Assembly: GCF_000720485.1 (NCBI RefSeq)
Contig: NZ_JOAX01000013.1
Coordinates: 248,001-312,000 of the forward strand
From: Streptomyces ochraceiscleroticus
Lineage (GTDB): Bacteria; Actinomycetota; Actinomycetes; Streptomycetales; Streptomycetaceae
Direction: 5' to 3'
Length of the DNA: 64,000 nucleotides
Each line of letters begins with the position of its first letter. Position 1 is the stretch's first letter. The position numbers and the translations under genes are program-made. The notes below the pieces were generated by a model. The model saw nothing but the letters and a program-made list of their open reading frames with translations, searched no databases and had not been told where the DNA came from. Shown here piece after piece: positions 40,502 through 49,332 of the stretch.

Positions 40502-43378
40502 TCACTGCCGTACGTCGTTGAGCTTGGCGCGCACCTGGGCGGCGTCAGGATGGCTGAGGCTGTCGAGGATCGTCAGGGCATGCCGCCAGGCGGCCAGGGC
40601 TGCCTGCGTCTCGCCGATGGCGTAGTGGGAATCGCCGAGGGAGCACAAGGTGTCGGCCTCGTTGTACTGATCCCCGATCTCCCGATAGAGGTCGAGTGCC
40701 TGCTCGTAACACGCAATGGCCTCCTGGCACCGGTCGAGATGCCGGTACACGAAGCCGAGGCTGTCCCAGGTGTCCGCCTGGTCGAAGCGGTCGCCCAGCT
40801 CCTTCTGCAGTTCAAGGGCACGGCGGCAGTAGGTGAGGCCCTCCTCGTGGTTTCCCAGCTGGGAGACGAACCACCCGACCGCGTTGAGGGCCCGTGCCCG
40901 GCCGGTGCGGTGCCCGGCCACCCCGAAGAGTTCCAGGGCCTGTTCGGCGTGCGGAAGTGCCTCGCGGTAGCGGCACTGCCGGTCCAGTGCCCAGGCCAGC
41001 GTCCGGTGCGCGTGGGCCTGGCCGGCGGCGTCGCCGAGCTCTGCGAACAGGGTCAGCGCCTGTTCCGCGTGGTCATGGGTGTCCTGGTAGCGGCCGAGAC
41101 GCAGATACGCGTACGCCAGGCACACGTGGATGACGGCTTGGGCGTGTGTGTTGCCCTGGCGGCGGGCGGTCTCCAGCGCGATCCGGTGTGCCGAAGCAGC
41201 GTCGTGCCAGTGGCTCCGGCGGTCGAAGAAGGGGGTGAGAGTCCAGGCGAGCTGCCAGGCGTGAACGTCGAAGCGGCTGTCCGCGGCCTGTTGGAGTACC
41301 GCGAGGAGGACGTTGTGTTCCGTGGCGAACCACGCCAACGCCCTGTGGTGGTCCTCGAACTGCCCGACGACGACCGAGGGGTCGGCTGCTGCCGGCGCGA
41401 TGTGATCGTCGCGGTACGGATTGAGCAGCAGGCTGGCCTGGTAAGCGGTGTGCAGGTAGTAGTCGAGCATCCGGTGCAGGGCCGCATGCCTCTCGGCGTT
41501 GGGGTCGTGGGCCATGGAGAGTTCGGCGGCGTAGGCGCGTAGCAGGTCGTGACGGGTGAAGCGGCCGGGCATGCACTCCGTGATCAGTTGTGCGTGGGAC
41601 AACTCGGCAAGCGGGGGCTTCACCTGTGCGGGCGGGACTCCGGCCAGTGCTGCCGCAGCCAGGGCGTCGATGTCCGGGGCGGGGTGCTGGCCCAGCAGCC
41701 GGAACAACCGGGCCGCCGGGGGAGTCAACTGCTGGTAGGACCAGGAGAACACCGCCCGGATGTTGGTGACGTCGTCTCCGCCGTCCAGGCAGTCGAGCCC
41801 GCCGTTGACGGTGTGCAGCTCCTTGGCCAGCGCGGCGAGGGGGAACTGCGGACTCAGAGTGGCGCGTGCGGCCACGATGGCCAGGGCGAGCGGCAGACGC
41901 GCGCAGGAGGTGATGATGTCGTCCACCGCGTCCCATTCCGCCGAGAGGCACTGCCGGCCGATGCGGTTGCTGAGCATGCTCCGCGCTTCGGCGGGGGACA
42001 GCAGGTCGAGAGCCACCGGATGGGCCCCGTCGGTGGCCACGAGGCCGGCAAGTTGGTTCCGGCTGGTGACGATGACCAGGCAGCCTGATGATCCGGGGAG
42101 CAACGGACGTACCTGTTCGGCATCGCGCGCGTTGTCGAGAACGACCAGCACGCGCCGGTTCGCCAGCAGACTCCGATACAGAGCGGCCTGTGCTGCGGGA
42201 TCGACCGGTATCTGCTCAGGGGGAACCGTGAAGGCGTCCAGGAACCCGCGTATCGCTGCCGCCGGCTCCATCGCGGGTCCGCTCGGGTCGAACCCGCGGA
42301 GATTCACGTACAGTTGGCCGTCCGGAAAGCGGTCACGGACCTCATGCGCCCAATGAATCGCCAGGGCAGTCTTGCCCACACCGGCCGTTCCGCCGATAGC
42401 GGCGATCACCGCTGCACCGCAGGGATCGCAGCCTTCCGCAGGCACCAGTGCGTTGAGCCGGGCCAGCACATCGGCCCGGCCGGTGAATCCGACTGTGCGA
42501 TGCGGCAGTTGAGCGGGGATCACCGGCTCGCGCTGTGCCGTTGCTTCTTCTACTGGGACCGCACCGGCGTTCAGAGCGGGGGGCTGCGGTGCATCGAGAG
42601 CCGGATCGGCGGTCAGGATCTGTTCATGCATGCGCTGCAACGGTTCACAGGGTTCGATGCCGAGCTCGTCGTGCAGTAACAGGCGGGCCTGGCGGAAGGC
42701 GGCCAGCGCCTCGGTCCTGTGCCCCGACCGGTGCAGCGCCAGCATGAGCAGACCATGCAGATTCTCACGGAGCGGATGGTCCACCAGGAGCTGCCGTAAC
42801 TCACCGACCAGATCGAGGGTGCTGCCGAGTGCCAGATCCAGTTCGATGCGTTCTTCGGTTACGGTGCGCCGTCGTTCTTCCAGCCGGTCCCGTTCGGCGT
42901 CGATCAGGGGGCTGCTCAGACCCTCGCAGACCTGTCCACGCCATAGCCCCAACGCATTGTGCAGTGCTTCGGCCGCTGTCGACAACTCGCCGGCCGCCCG
43001 AGCGGCATGGGCACGGACGACCTCATGATCGAAACGGATCAGATCCAGGCCGTTGGCGGGTACGGTCAGCCGGTAGCCGGCTTCGGTCCACCTGAGCACG
43101 TCGGAAGGCTCGCGGGGGGACCGCCCGGGGTCGAGTACCCGGCGCAGCCCGGAGGCATGTCGTTGCAGTAGGTTCACCGCGCGCGTCGGAGACGTCGGGC
43201 CCCAAACCGCTTTCATGAGCTGCTCGCGGCTCAGTGGGTGGTTCGCGTGCAGCAGCAGTGCCGAGAGCACTGTTCGCTGCTGCGCTTGGCCAAGGTGCAG
43301 CTCGGAATCTCCCCGCCATGCACGCAAGGGGCCGAGCACTTGAAAACGCAATGTTCCTGGCGCAGCCTGATCGGCCAT
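40502..43378 (-). CDS. SARP-family activator with NB-ARC and TPR domains (AfsR-like)
   Basis: A 958-residue protein, ATG 43378 preceded by GGAGGG. The order is an OmpR-like winged helix (FQVLGPLRAWRGDSELHLGQ, REQLMKAVWGPTSPTRAVNL), a bacterial transcriptional activation domain to about residue 260, an NB-ARC ATPase with P-loop GGTAGVGKTALAIHWAHEVR near residue 345 and LVVLDNARDAEQVRPLLPGS, and seven or more TPR units at the C-terminus (YREALPHAEQALELFGVAGH and so on). AfsR/DnrI-type SARPs switch on antibiotic and peptide clusters. It is the upstream gene on the strand of the candidate precursor and radical SAM genes, with a 261-bp gap, so it is the probable pathway activator. Confidence 0.93.
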   Translation of the reverse strand: MADQAAPGTLRFQVLGPLRAWRGDSELHLGQAQQRTVLSALLLHANHPLSREQLMKAVWGPTSPTRAVNLLQRHASGLRRVLDPGRSPREPSDVLRWTEAGYRLTVPANGLDLIRFDHEVVRAHAARAAGELSTAAEALHNALGLWRGQVCEGLSSPLIDAERDRLEERRRTVTEERIELDLALGSTLDLVGELRQLLVDHPLRENLHGLLMLALHRSGHRTEALAAFRQARLLLHDELGIEPCEPLQRMHEQILTADPALDAPQPPALNAGAVPVEEATAQREPVIPAQLPHRTVGFTGRADVLARLNALVPAEGCDPCGAAVIAAIGGTAGVGKTALAIHWAHEVRDRFPDGQLYVNLRGFDPSGPAMEPAAAIRGFLDAFTVPPEQIPVDPAAQAALYRSLLANRRVLVVLDNARDAEQVRPLLPGSSGCLVIVTSRNQLAGLVATDGAHPVALDLLSPAEARSMLSNRIGRQCLSAEWDAVDDIITSCARLPLALAIVAARATLSPQFPLAALAKELHTVNGGLDCLDGGDDVTNIRAVFSWSYQQLTPPAARLFRLLGQHPAPDIDALAAAALAGVPPAQVKPPLAELSHAQLITECMPGRFTRHDLLRAYAAELSMAHDPNAERHAALHRMLDYYLHTAYQASLLLNPYRDDHIAPAAADPSVVVGQFEDHHRALAWFATEHNVLLAVLQQAADSRFDVHAWQLAWTLTPFFDRRSHWHDAASAHRIALETARRQGNTHAQAVIHVCLAYAYLRLGRYQDTHDHAEQALTLFAELGDAAGQAHAHRTLAWALDRQCRYREALPHAEQALELFGVAGHRTGRARALNAVGWFVSQLGNHEEGLTYCRRALELQKELGDRFDQADTWDSLGFVYRHLDRCQEAIACYEQALDLYREIGDQYNEADTLCSLGDSHYAIGETQAALAAWRHALTILDSLSHPDAAQVRAKLNDVRQ

Positions 43379-43850
43379 CAGCGCCCTCCATGGGTGGAAC
43401 AGGGCGCCTCAATGCTAGCGCGGGGCCGGAGACCGGCATATCTAATATGTTGGGTACTTCTCGGCACGCTTTATTCGTTCAACTATCACCCGGAACGCGG
43501 CTGATGGTGGACGAGGCGATCTGGAACGGCGGCATCCGCCGACCCGTGCCTGCAATGGTCACCCGGCAGAGCACGGGAGGAGCCATTGACCTCAGAGCTG
43601 CCGGACTTTGATTCTTCCACCACACCAGCTCGGACACCTCCAGCCGCATGCCTCGCTGTCATCGCGTCGTCGTAGCTGTTCGCGACTGATCCGACCGAGG
43701 CTGAGGCGCCGCTGCCGGGCCCTGTCGCTCACGCCGTCGGCGTACTTCGCCCGCAAGAGCAGGCCGCGGTCGGCGGCATCGGCGTGGCCATGGCCACCGC
43801 CTGAGCTGCTCGTCGCGGAGCCGGCGGGACGGCTCCTGGGCTTGCGCGGC
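43379..43850. other. Intergenic region upstream of the SARP gene
   Basis: The part nearest the SARP start (43430-43490) is AT-rich (CATATCTAATATG) and probably carries its promoter. On the minus strand a frame starting at the ATG near 43853 reads MPRKPRSRPAGSATSSSGGG and ends at about 43592, but it has low-complexity composition and no domain; I do not call it a gene. Confidence 0.45.
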
Positions 43851-43868
43851 ATTACGTAATTACGTAAT
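43851..43868. promoter_or_regulatory. 18-bp perfect palindrome upstream of ArsR-like gene
   Basis: ATTACGTAATTACGTAAT equals its own reverse complement. It ends 9 bases before the ATG at 43878 and 3 bases before the alternative GTG at 43872. Such an AT-rich dyad in GC-rich DNA is very likely the autoregulatory operator of the ArsR-type protein that follows. Confidence 0.85.
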
Positions 43869-43877
43869 CTCGTGGTT

Positions 43878-44387
43878 ATGGATTTGGAAGAGCGCGTTGC
43901 CGAGCTCGAACGGCGCATGGCGGAGCTGGAGAAAGCGGGGCCGGCCGCGCCCGCCGCCGTGGGAGAGGGAGATTTCTGGGCCCTCGACGCGCTGAAGGCG
44001 CGGCATCCGGTGACGCAGGAGGCGGACGGCGCCGTTCTGTTCACCGGAGCAGTGCGTGTGCCGACGGGGCATCGGTACGAGTGGCAGTACGGCCTCCTCA
44101 CGGAGACGTTGTTCGAGGAGGGCTGGTCCGATGCGGCCGAGTCGTTCGCCGCGCTCGGCAATCCCGTACGGCTGCGGCTGCTGCGGGAGATCCTGGGTGG
44201 TCTGCGCACCGCCGCCGAACTGGCCGCGCTCGAGGACGTCGGCACGACCGGCCAGATCTATCACCATCTGCGCCAACTGACCGGCGCGGGCTGGCTGCAC
44301 ACCACGGAGCGCGGCCGGTACGAGGTTCCTGCCGGGCGAGTGGTGCCGCTGCTCGTGGTGCTCACGGCCGCGCGCCCCGTGACCTGA
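43878..44387 (+). CDS. ArsR-like winged-helix transcriptional regulator
   Basis: A 169-residue protein from ATG 43878; GTG 43872 is also possible. It begins with a heptad coiled coil (MDLEERVAELERRMAELEKA). Residues about 90-160 are an ArsR/DUF-type winged helix: ESFAALGNPVRLRLLREILG, RTAAELAALEDVGTTGQIYH and HHLRQLTGAGWLHTTERGRY. There are no Cys residues, so metal sensing of the ArsR kind is unlikely. It lies 25 bp upstream of a membrane-anchored M23 peptidase, and the two form an operon behind the palindrome, suggesting control of cell-wall processing. Confidence 0.85.
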   Translation: MDLEERVAELERRMAELEKAGPAAPAAVGEGDFWALDALKARHPVTQEADGAVLFTGAVRVPTGHRYEWQYGLLTETLFEEGWSDAAESFAALGNPVRLRLLREILGGLRTAAELAALEDVGTTGQIYHHLRQLTGAGWLHTTERGRYEVPAGRVVPLLVVLTAARPVT

Positions 44388-44412
44388 CCGTTTTCTGTAC
44401 GAGGGGGAAGTA

Positions 44413-45267
44413 ATGTCTGTAGGCCGACGCAAGATCGCTGCGAGGATCCAGCATGCGCTGTGGCTGATCTTTTTTGCCCAGCTCGCCGTCGGATTCTTCG
44501 TGGACCTGCCGTACAACTACTGGGTGAGCTGGCTGCCCGCGCTCGGTGCCATCGCCGTCAGCCTGGTGACTTCCCGCTCCGCCCGTCGGCGGATCGAGAC
44601 GGAGCCCCCGGCGCCGGTCGAGGTCGAGCCCCCGGTCACCGGCCGCTGGTCCGCCCTCAACAGCCCCGCCGACAAGGTGCCGAGCCACGGCACGCACCAC
44701 CTCGGGCAGACCTACGCCATCGACATCGTGGCCGAACCGGAGGAGGGGCCCGCTCGCCCGGACCCCGTCTGGTTCTGGCCCGTCGCCCACCGCAACCAGG
44801 CATACCCCGCCTTCGGGGCGCCCCTGCACGCGGTGGCCGATGCCACCGTCGCGCACGCCGAGGACGGCCAGCGCGACCACCTCAGCCGCAGCTCCCTTGC
44901 CGGGGTTCTGTACTTCTGGCTGATCGAGGGCGTCGGCAGGACGCTCGGCGGGGCCCGCCGCATCGTCGGCAACCACATCGTCCTCGACCTGGGCGAAGGG
45001 ACCTACGCCGTGTACGCGCATGTCCAGCGCGGCTCGCTAGAGGTCCGGGCGGGCGACAAGGTCGTCGCCGGCCAAGTGCTCGGCCGCTGCGGGAACTCCG
45101 GCAACTCCACCCAGCCGCACGTGCACTTCCAGCTGATGGACGGGCCGGACATGGACACGGCGCGCGGTGTGCCGTTCAGCTGGCGCGGGGTCGGGGTGCC
45201 CGCCGGCGGCGAGATGTTCACGGTTGGCGAGGAAGCCGCAGTGCCGGCACCGTCTCGCGGAGCGTAA
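44413..45267 (+). CDS. Membrane-anchored M23 (lysostaphin-type) metallopeptidase
   Basis: A 284-residue protein from ATG 44413, with GAGGGGGAA upstream. Two hydrophobic segments lie near the N-terminus (ALWLIFFAQLAVGFFVD and WLPALGAIAVSLV), with the C-terminal domain presumably outside. The M23 zinc site is visible: HHLGQTYAIDIVAE (H and D ligands), VYAHVQRGSL and QPHVHFQLMDG (the HxH motif). The motif GDKVVAGQVLGRCGNSGNST is also family-typical. M23 enzymes cut peptidoglycan cross-bridges. It is the second gene after the ArsR-like regulator. Confidence 0.9.
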   Translation: MSVGRRKIAARIQHALWLIFFAQLAVGFFVDLPYNYWVSWLPALGAIAVSLVTSRSARRRIETEPPAPVEVEPPVTGRWSALNSPADKVPSHGTHHLGQTYAIDIVAEPEEGPARPDPVWFWPVAHRNQAYPAFGAPLHAVADATVAHAEDGQRDHLSRSSLAGVLYFWLIEGVGRTLGGARRIVGNHIVLDLGEGTYAVYAHVQRGSLEVRAGDKVVAGQVLGRCGNSGNSTQPHVHFQLMDGPDMDTARGVPFSWRGVGVPAGGEMFTVGEEAAVPAPSRGA

Positions 45268-45508
45268 TCCCGCCCACCCCAAGTAGCTCTGCACAGTGTC
45301 TCCGTGGCATCCGGCCACGGAGACTCCGCAAAAAGCCGTTGGGCGGACGAGGCGACCACTGCTACATTTCCGGAGGCCGTGCGAGAGATCGAGGAGGTGG
45401 TACCCGTGAACGCAGTATCGACATGGGTGCTCCCTTCCGGGGCCACGGTCGGGCGATAGACAGGTCGTCCGGGAGCGCCGTTCCAGTGCACTCCCGAAAG
45501 GCACGACC

Positions 45509-46249
45509 ATGCATTTCACTTCCGAGCAGCACCTCGACGACGGCGTCCTCGAACGCGAATTCACCCTCGATGAGACCCCCGGCATCCTGTGGACACCCGC
45601 ATCGGCATCCGCATCCGCACCGGTGCCGCTGATTCTGCTCGGCCACCCTCCCCTCGGGCTGCGCAAGATGTATCCCCGACTGGTGGCCCGGGCCCGGCAC
45701 TCCGCGGCGGACGGCTTCGCCACGGCCACCATCGAGCTCCCCGGAAGCGGCGACCGGCCCCGTTGGCCCGCCGCCGAGCAGGCCCGCGCCGACCTGCGCC
45801 GGGCGATGGAGGCCGGCGAGCCGGTCAGCGACGAGATCGTCGACGCCTTCATCCTCCCGCTGGTCGACAAGGCGGTCCCGGAATGGCAGGCCGCCCTGGA
45901 CGCCCTCCTTTCGCTGCCCGAGATCGGCGGCCCGGTCGGGTACTCCGGGGGAGTGATCTCCATCGGCATCCGGCTGGCGGTGGTCGAGCCGCGCATTGTG
46001 GCCGCCGGTCTGTTCGCCGGGAGTTTCGTGCCTCGCGCCATGTTCGAGGAGGCCCGGCAGGTCACCATTCCACTGCACGTCCTGCTGCAGTGGGACGACG
46101 AAGGCAACGACCGGCAGGCGGCCCTGGACCTGTTCGACGCCTTCGGCTCCAAGGAGAAGTCCTTGCACGCCAACATGGGCGGGCACACCGGCGTCCCGCA
46201 GTTCGCGGGAGACGCCGCGGCCCAGTTCTTCACCCGACATCTGAAGTGA
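45509..46249 (+). CDS. Alpha/beta hydrolase
   Basis: A 246-residue protein beginning MHFTSEQHLDDGVLEREFTL. The alpha/beta hydrolase pattern includes LILLGHPPLGLRKMYPRLVA (oxyanion region), the nucleophile elbow GYSGGVISIGI (Ser in GYSGG), LHVLLQWDDEGNDRQ as the acid region and MGGHTGVPQF with the final His. The two Asp residues in the acid loop fit DLH-type esterases. It is cytosolic. The gene stands alone between the M23 gene and a strong terminator. Confidence 0.85.
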   Translation: MHFTSEQHLDDGVLEREFTLDETPGILWTPASASASAPVPLILLGHPPLGLRKMYPRLVARARHSAADGFATATIELPGSGDRPRWPAAEQARADLRRAMEAGEPVSDEIVDAFILPLVDKAVPEWQAALDALLSLPEIGGPVGYSGGVISIGIRLAVVEPRIVAAGLFAGSFVPRAMFEEARQVTIPLHVLLQWDDEGNDRQAALDLFDAFGSKEKSLHANMGGHTGVPQFAGDAAAQFFTRHLK

Positions 46250-46346
46250 GGCCGGGCCGTCAGACCGGCAGCAGACAGTAGCTGGCGTCGGCCGGCCTGC
46301 CGCTCATCGAGGACAGGCCCCGGGCCTCCGCAGCTCTCCACACCGT

Positions 46347-46376
46347 GGGCCCCTGCCGAACTCTCGGCAGGGGCCC
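46347..46376 (+). terminator. Hairpin terminator after the hydrolase gene
   Basis: GGGCCCCTGCCGA pairs perfectly with TCGGCAGGGGCCC around ACTC, 98 bp after the stop codon. Confidence 0.85.
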
Positions 46377-46559
46377 GTGCTGCCTGAAGTCATGAACTGT
46401 TCGTTTTCTGCAGAGCTTCGAGTGCCGCCCGAACTCGTGGACAGGTGCTGTCGGTTCTTGGGCTCTGGGCCACTTCTTGTGGTGCGGTCACACGCTGTTC
46501 TCTCGGGCCGTCTGCTGGGATGATCGCCTCATGCTTCAAGCTGGGGAGTGGGGCCTGTC

Positions 46560-47018
46560 GTGAGCGAGTGGTCACCGGAGGTGCTGGAGGTCCTGGAGGC
46601 TTCTGGATGGACGGCGGGCAGGAGGGGCGACACGACCGGCTGGCGGTCCAGGTTCGAAACGGTCGGGATCGTCATGCACGACGCTGCCGAGGGGTTTCTC
46701 CAGGAGTTCGGAGGGCTGACCGTGAGCATCGGCGGCCCGGGAATCAACCGCGCCCGGGAACCATTCGAGCTGGAGCCGGAGCTGGCTTGGGGAGAGGATG
46801 ACCGGTTCTCCGAGTGGAGCGACTCCTTGGGGAGACGTCTCTTCCCGCTCGGCGAGCTCGATCACGGCCGATTCTTTCTCGGTATCGATGAGGACAATGA
46901 GATCTACCTTGTCGAGGCTTGGGTCGCCAGCTTCGGGCCGATGCCGCACGCCCTCGAAAATCTGATCCTCGGCGTGATGCCTCGCAGGATCAATGACGGT
47001 CACAGGCAGTCGGGTTAG
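46560..47018 (+). CDS. SUKH-3-type immunity protein
   Basis: About 152 residues from GTG 46560 (VSEWSPEVLEVLEASGWTAG). The SUKH/SMI1-KNR4 superfamily pattern is present: EVLEASGWTAGRRGDTTGWR, the central AAEGFLQEFGGLTVSIGGPG, then GRRLFPLGELDHGRFFLGID and EIYLVEAWVASFGPMPHALE. SUKH proteins neutralise contact-dependent polymorphic toxins. No toxin gene is adjacent; IS21 relics follow immediately, so the partner may have been lost or the immunity gene may be an orphan. Confidence 0.8.
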   Translation: MSEWSPEVLEVLEASGWTAGRRGDTTGWRSRFETVGIVMHDAAEGFLQEFGGLTVSIGGPGINRAREPFELEPELAWGEDDRFSEWSDSLGRRLFPLGELDHGRFFLGIDEDNEIYLVEAWVASFGPMPHALENLILGVMPRRINDGHRQSG

Positions 47019-47087
47019 GCCCGCTGACAGGGTCATTTGGTGAGCAGGAGCGAATTACCGGGCGGCTTGTCCTGTGGAAGCCTGGTT

Positions 47088-47545
47088 CAGCCGACTGCGG
47101 TCTGTTCGGCCAGGGCTTTGGTGTGGGCGAGGCGGTAGGACTCGGTGCCCGTTGGGATGATGGCGCCGTTGAAGGTCAGGCGGTCGACGATGGCCGCGCA
47201 GAGCCGGGGATCGGTGAAGGTCTTCGTCCAGCTGCCGAAGGACTCGTTGGGGCGATGGCGACGCTGTTCTTCTCCTCCCGCTCCGTGAGAACGTGAAACA
47301 GCAGCTCAGCACCCCTGCGGTCAAGTTCCATATAGCCGAGTTCATCAATGCATAAAAGATCGACACGGCCGTAGCGGGTGATCGTCTTCGACAGCTGCTT
47401 CTCGTCGCCGGCCTCGACCAGTTCGTTGACGAGCTTGCCAGCACGTAGCGGACGCGGAAACCGTGCATCGCCGCCTCAGTGCCCAGGGGGATCAGGAGGT
47501 GGGACTTACCGGTGCCGGAGTCGCCGATCAGGCATCGCCTTCCGC
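47088..47545 (-). pseudogene. Relic of an IS21 helper ATPase (IstB)
   Basis: The minus strand carries a Walker A (CLIGDSGTGKSHLLI) and, in changing frames, LCIDELGYMELDRRGAELLF and DPRLCAAIVDRLTFNGAIIP, ending at a TGA (47088) after AEQTAVG. These are the hallmarks of IstB/IS21 transposition helpers. The N-terminus is missing and at least two frameshifts are present, so it is dead. An IstA fragment lies next to it on the other strand. Confidence 0.8.
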
Positions 47546-47827
47546 TCCCACTGTGGCATTGAGAGCTTCTACTGCCGCCCGGGCATCGACGGCGCCCACG
47601 AGAAGGGCGGGGGCGAGGGACAGATCGGTTACTTCCGGCGCAACCACTTCTCCCCGGTGCCGGAGGTCGCATCGCTGGCGGAGCAGAACGAGATGGTTGA
47701 GCAGTGAGACCTGCATGACGGCCGACGCCGGATCGGCTCCGACAAGTACGGTGACGCGACCAACGCGGACCTCGCCCTGTACCGGGTCAAGAACGGCAAA
47801 TGGGTGCGCCTCGACCCCTCTTCGTAA
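47546..47827 (+). pseudogene. Fragment of IS21 transposase (IstA) joined to another gene end
   Basis: The plus strand reads IAFRSHCGIESFYCRPGIDG, then AHEKGGGEGQIGYFRRNHFS and ASLAEQNEMVEQ, a classic IstA segment. A TGA replaces the expected Trp, and the frame continues DLHDGRRRIGS before switching to unrelated sequence (DKYGDATNADLALYRVKNGK) that ends at 47827. The latter resembles the C-terminus of a secreted repeat protein. So IstA is internally deleted and fused by rearrangement to a foreign gene end. Confidence 0.75.
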
Positions 47828-47969
47828 ACGTCAGGCCGGGAACCCGGACTCTCCGGTCGGCGTAACCGCCATGCTGATCGCGGGCCGCGCCGAGGAGGGT
47901 ACGCCCTTAGGGCGCAGCGTCATTTGATCACCGGGTTGCCTCTGGGGTGGGCCACATAGTCTTCCCTCT

Positions 47970-48380
47970 GTGCCCCGCCATCCGAAGAAGCCCCGCCGAC
48001 TGGTCGCAGACGGACGCACATACCTGTGGACGCTTCGTCATCATCACCGCGTGCTGGACAGTGGCCGGTCTGTGAGCTGCTGCGAGACTCTCACGCTGTA
48101 CCCGCAGCCGGCCGGCACCGGCGGCCCGCTGCGGATCGTCTTTGCCGAGGGCCCGGGCCGATACGTGCCCGGCGGGTTCCCCATGGGTTCCGGAGACGTG
48201 GGATACGTCCGGGGCGGCTCCCTGAACCTGCACGAGCCGGGCGCCGTCCGGGCCCTGCTCGACGCGGCGTTGGCCCGCGGGTGGCTGCCGGAGGAGCGGC
48301 GGGCGGTGAGCCTCGACGGCTGGCCCCTGCTCGAAGCGGCTGCCGCACGAACAGAGGACACCGGCCCTGCGGGCCCGTAA
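47970..48380 (+). CDS. Conserved hypothetical protein
   Basis: A 136-residue protein starting near GTG/ATG 47970 (MPRHPKKPRRLVADGRTYLW). A basic N-terminus is followed by TYLWTLRHHHRVLDSGRSVS, IVFAEGPGRYVPGGFPMGSG and SLNLHEPGAVRALLDAALAR, a pattern seen in small Streptomyces proteins of unknown function. No cofactor motif or membrane helix. It is convergent with the EF-hand gene, with about 50 bp between stops. Confidence 0.75.
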   Translation: MPRHPKKPRRLVADGRTYLWTLRHHHRVLDSGRSVSCCETLTLYPQPAGTGGPLRIVFAEGPGRYVPGGFPMGSGDVGYVRGGSLNLHEPGAVRALLDAALARGWLPEERRAVSLDGWPLLEAAAARTEDTGPAGP

Positions 48381-48431
48381 GGGGCGGTAGCCGACGTCGG
48401 GCATCTCACGCTCGCCATGCGTTGAGCTGTG

Positions 48432-49007
48432 CTAATGCGGGTCGAGCGGGCCGAGCAGCCAGACACCCGTCGATGTCGGCTCCTCGCTGAAGTAGTACTC
48501 CCGGATCGCTTCCAGCATCTCGTCGCGGCTGATCAGCCCGTCCACGTCGCGGTCCAGGCGGCCGAAGACCTCCCGGGCATCCGGCTCCGGCAGCCCCATC
48601 AGCGCGCCGGTCCAGCGGACCTGCTCGTCTCGGGTGAGCTTGCCGTCGGCGTCGGTGTCGGCGATGTCCATCAACGCGTCGAGGAAGGGCACGTACCCGG
48701 CGTCGAAGGAAGCGGGGGTGACCAACAGGCCGGCGGCGAACGCCGCCTGGTATTCGGCCAGGTCAATGCGGCCGTCGGCATTGGCGTCCGCGGCCTGAGC
48801 CAGATGCCGCCACACCCCGTCGCTGAGCTCACGCAGACGCCCCAGCTCCGGGGCGCCGGGGCTCAGGTTGAAGGCGGCCGCGAGGCGATCGCAGGCGGCC
48901 TGGAAGTCAGCCCGGTCGACGTAGCCGTCACCGTCCGTGTCGAACGTTTCGAAGCGGCGGGCGAGCTTGCGCCGCAGGAACAGGGACATGCCGGCAGATG
49001 CGTCCAT
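48432..49007 (-). CDS. EF-hand calcium-binding protein (calerythrin/CabD-like)
   Basis: A 191-residue cytosolic protein from ATG 49007. Four EF-hand loops can be seen: [39 protein letters not shown] and [13 protein letters not shown]. Each has the Asp/Asn ligands at positions 1, 3 and 5 and an acidic residue near position 12, though loops 1 and 3 have a less ideal last ligand. This four-hand layout and length match the actinobacterial calerythrin group, which buffers or senses calcium. No transport gene is adjacent. Confidence 0.9.
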   Translation of the reverse strand: MDASAGMSLFLRRKLARRFETFDTDGDGYVDRADFQAACDRLAAAFNLSPGAPELGRLRELSDGVWRHLAQAADANADGRIDLAEYQAAFAAGLLVTPASFDAGYVPFLDALMDIADTDADGKLTRDEQVRWTGALMGLPEPDAREVFGRLDRDVDGLISRDEMLEAIREYYFSEEPTSTGVWLLGPLDPH

Positions 49008-49332
49008 GGCGCCATCCTGCGCGCGGAAGCGGCCAGTCAGTAGGCCCGGCAACCCAGCAGTCGGTGCACCGTACCCGCCACCCGTGAGCACACGACCGGA
49101 CATGTTCGCGGCGGTCCGCACGGACGCCCCCACTGTCGGCCGGGGCGGCTGCTGGCGTGGCGGAAGCGCGGGGTGAACTGTGAGGGTGCGCTGGCGGGGT
49201 CGGCCAGGAGCAGAGGTGTGCCGCAGGGGCAGCGCTGGGCGACGGCCGGTGCCAGGCGGGCGTTACAGGTAGTAACATTGTGGGACTACTTTTGATTTGA
49301 AACCACACTGGGGTCATCGAAGAGGGGAAGCC
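49008..49332. other. Spacer upstream of HxlR gene
   Basis: No gene is seen. The end nearest the HxlR start contains TTACAGGTAGTAACATTGTG then GGACTACTTT (about 49263-49290). This AT-richer stretch contains repeated TAGTA/ACTAC motifs resembling those at 49867-49889 and is probably the promoter and an autoregulatory site. Confidence 0.5.

Noticed and set aside
43592..43853. Small minus-strand gene beginning MPRKPRSRPAG opposite the ArsR promoter
   Set aside because: Low-complexity translation without a ribosome site; its start lies inside the palindromic operator.
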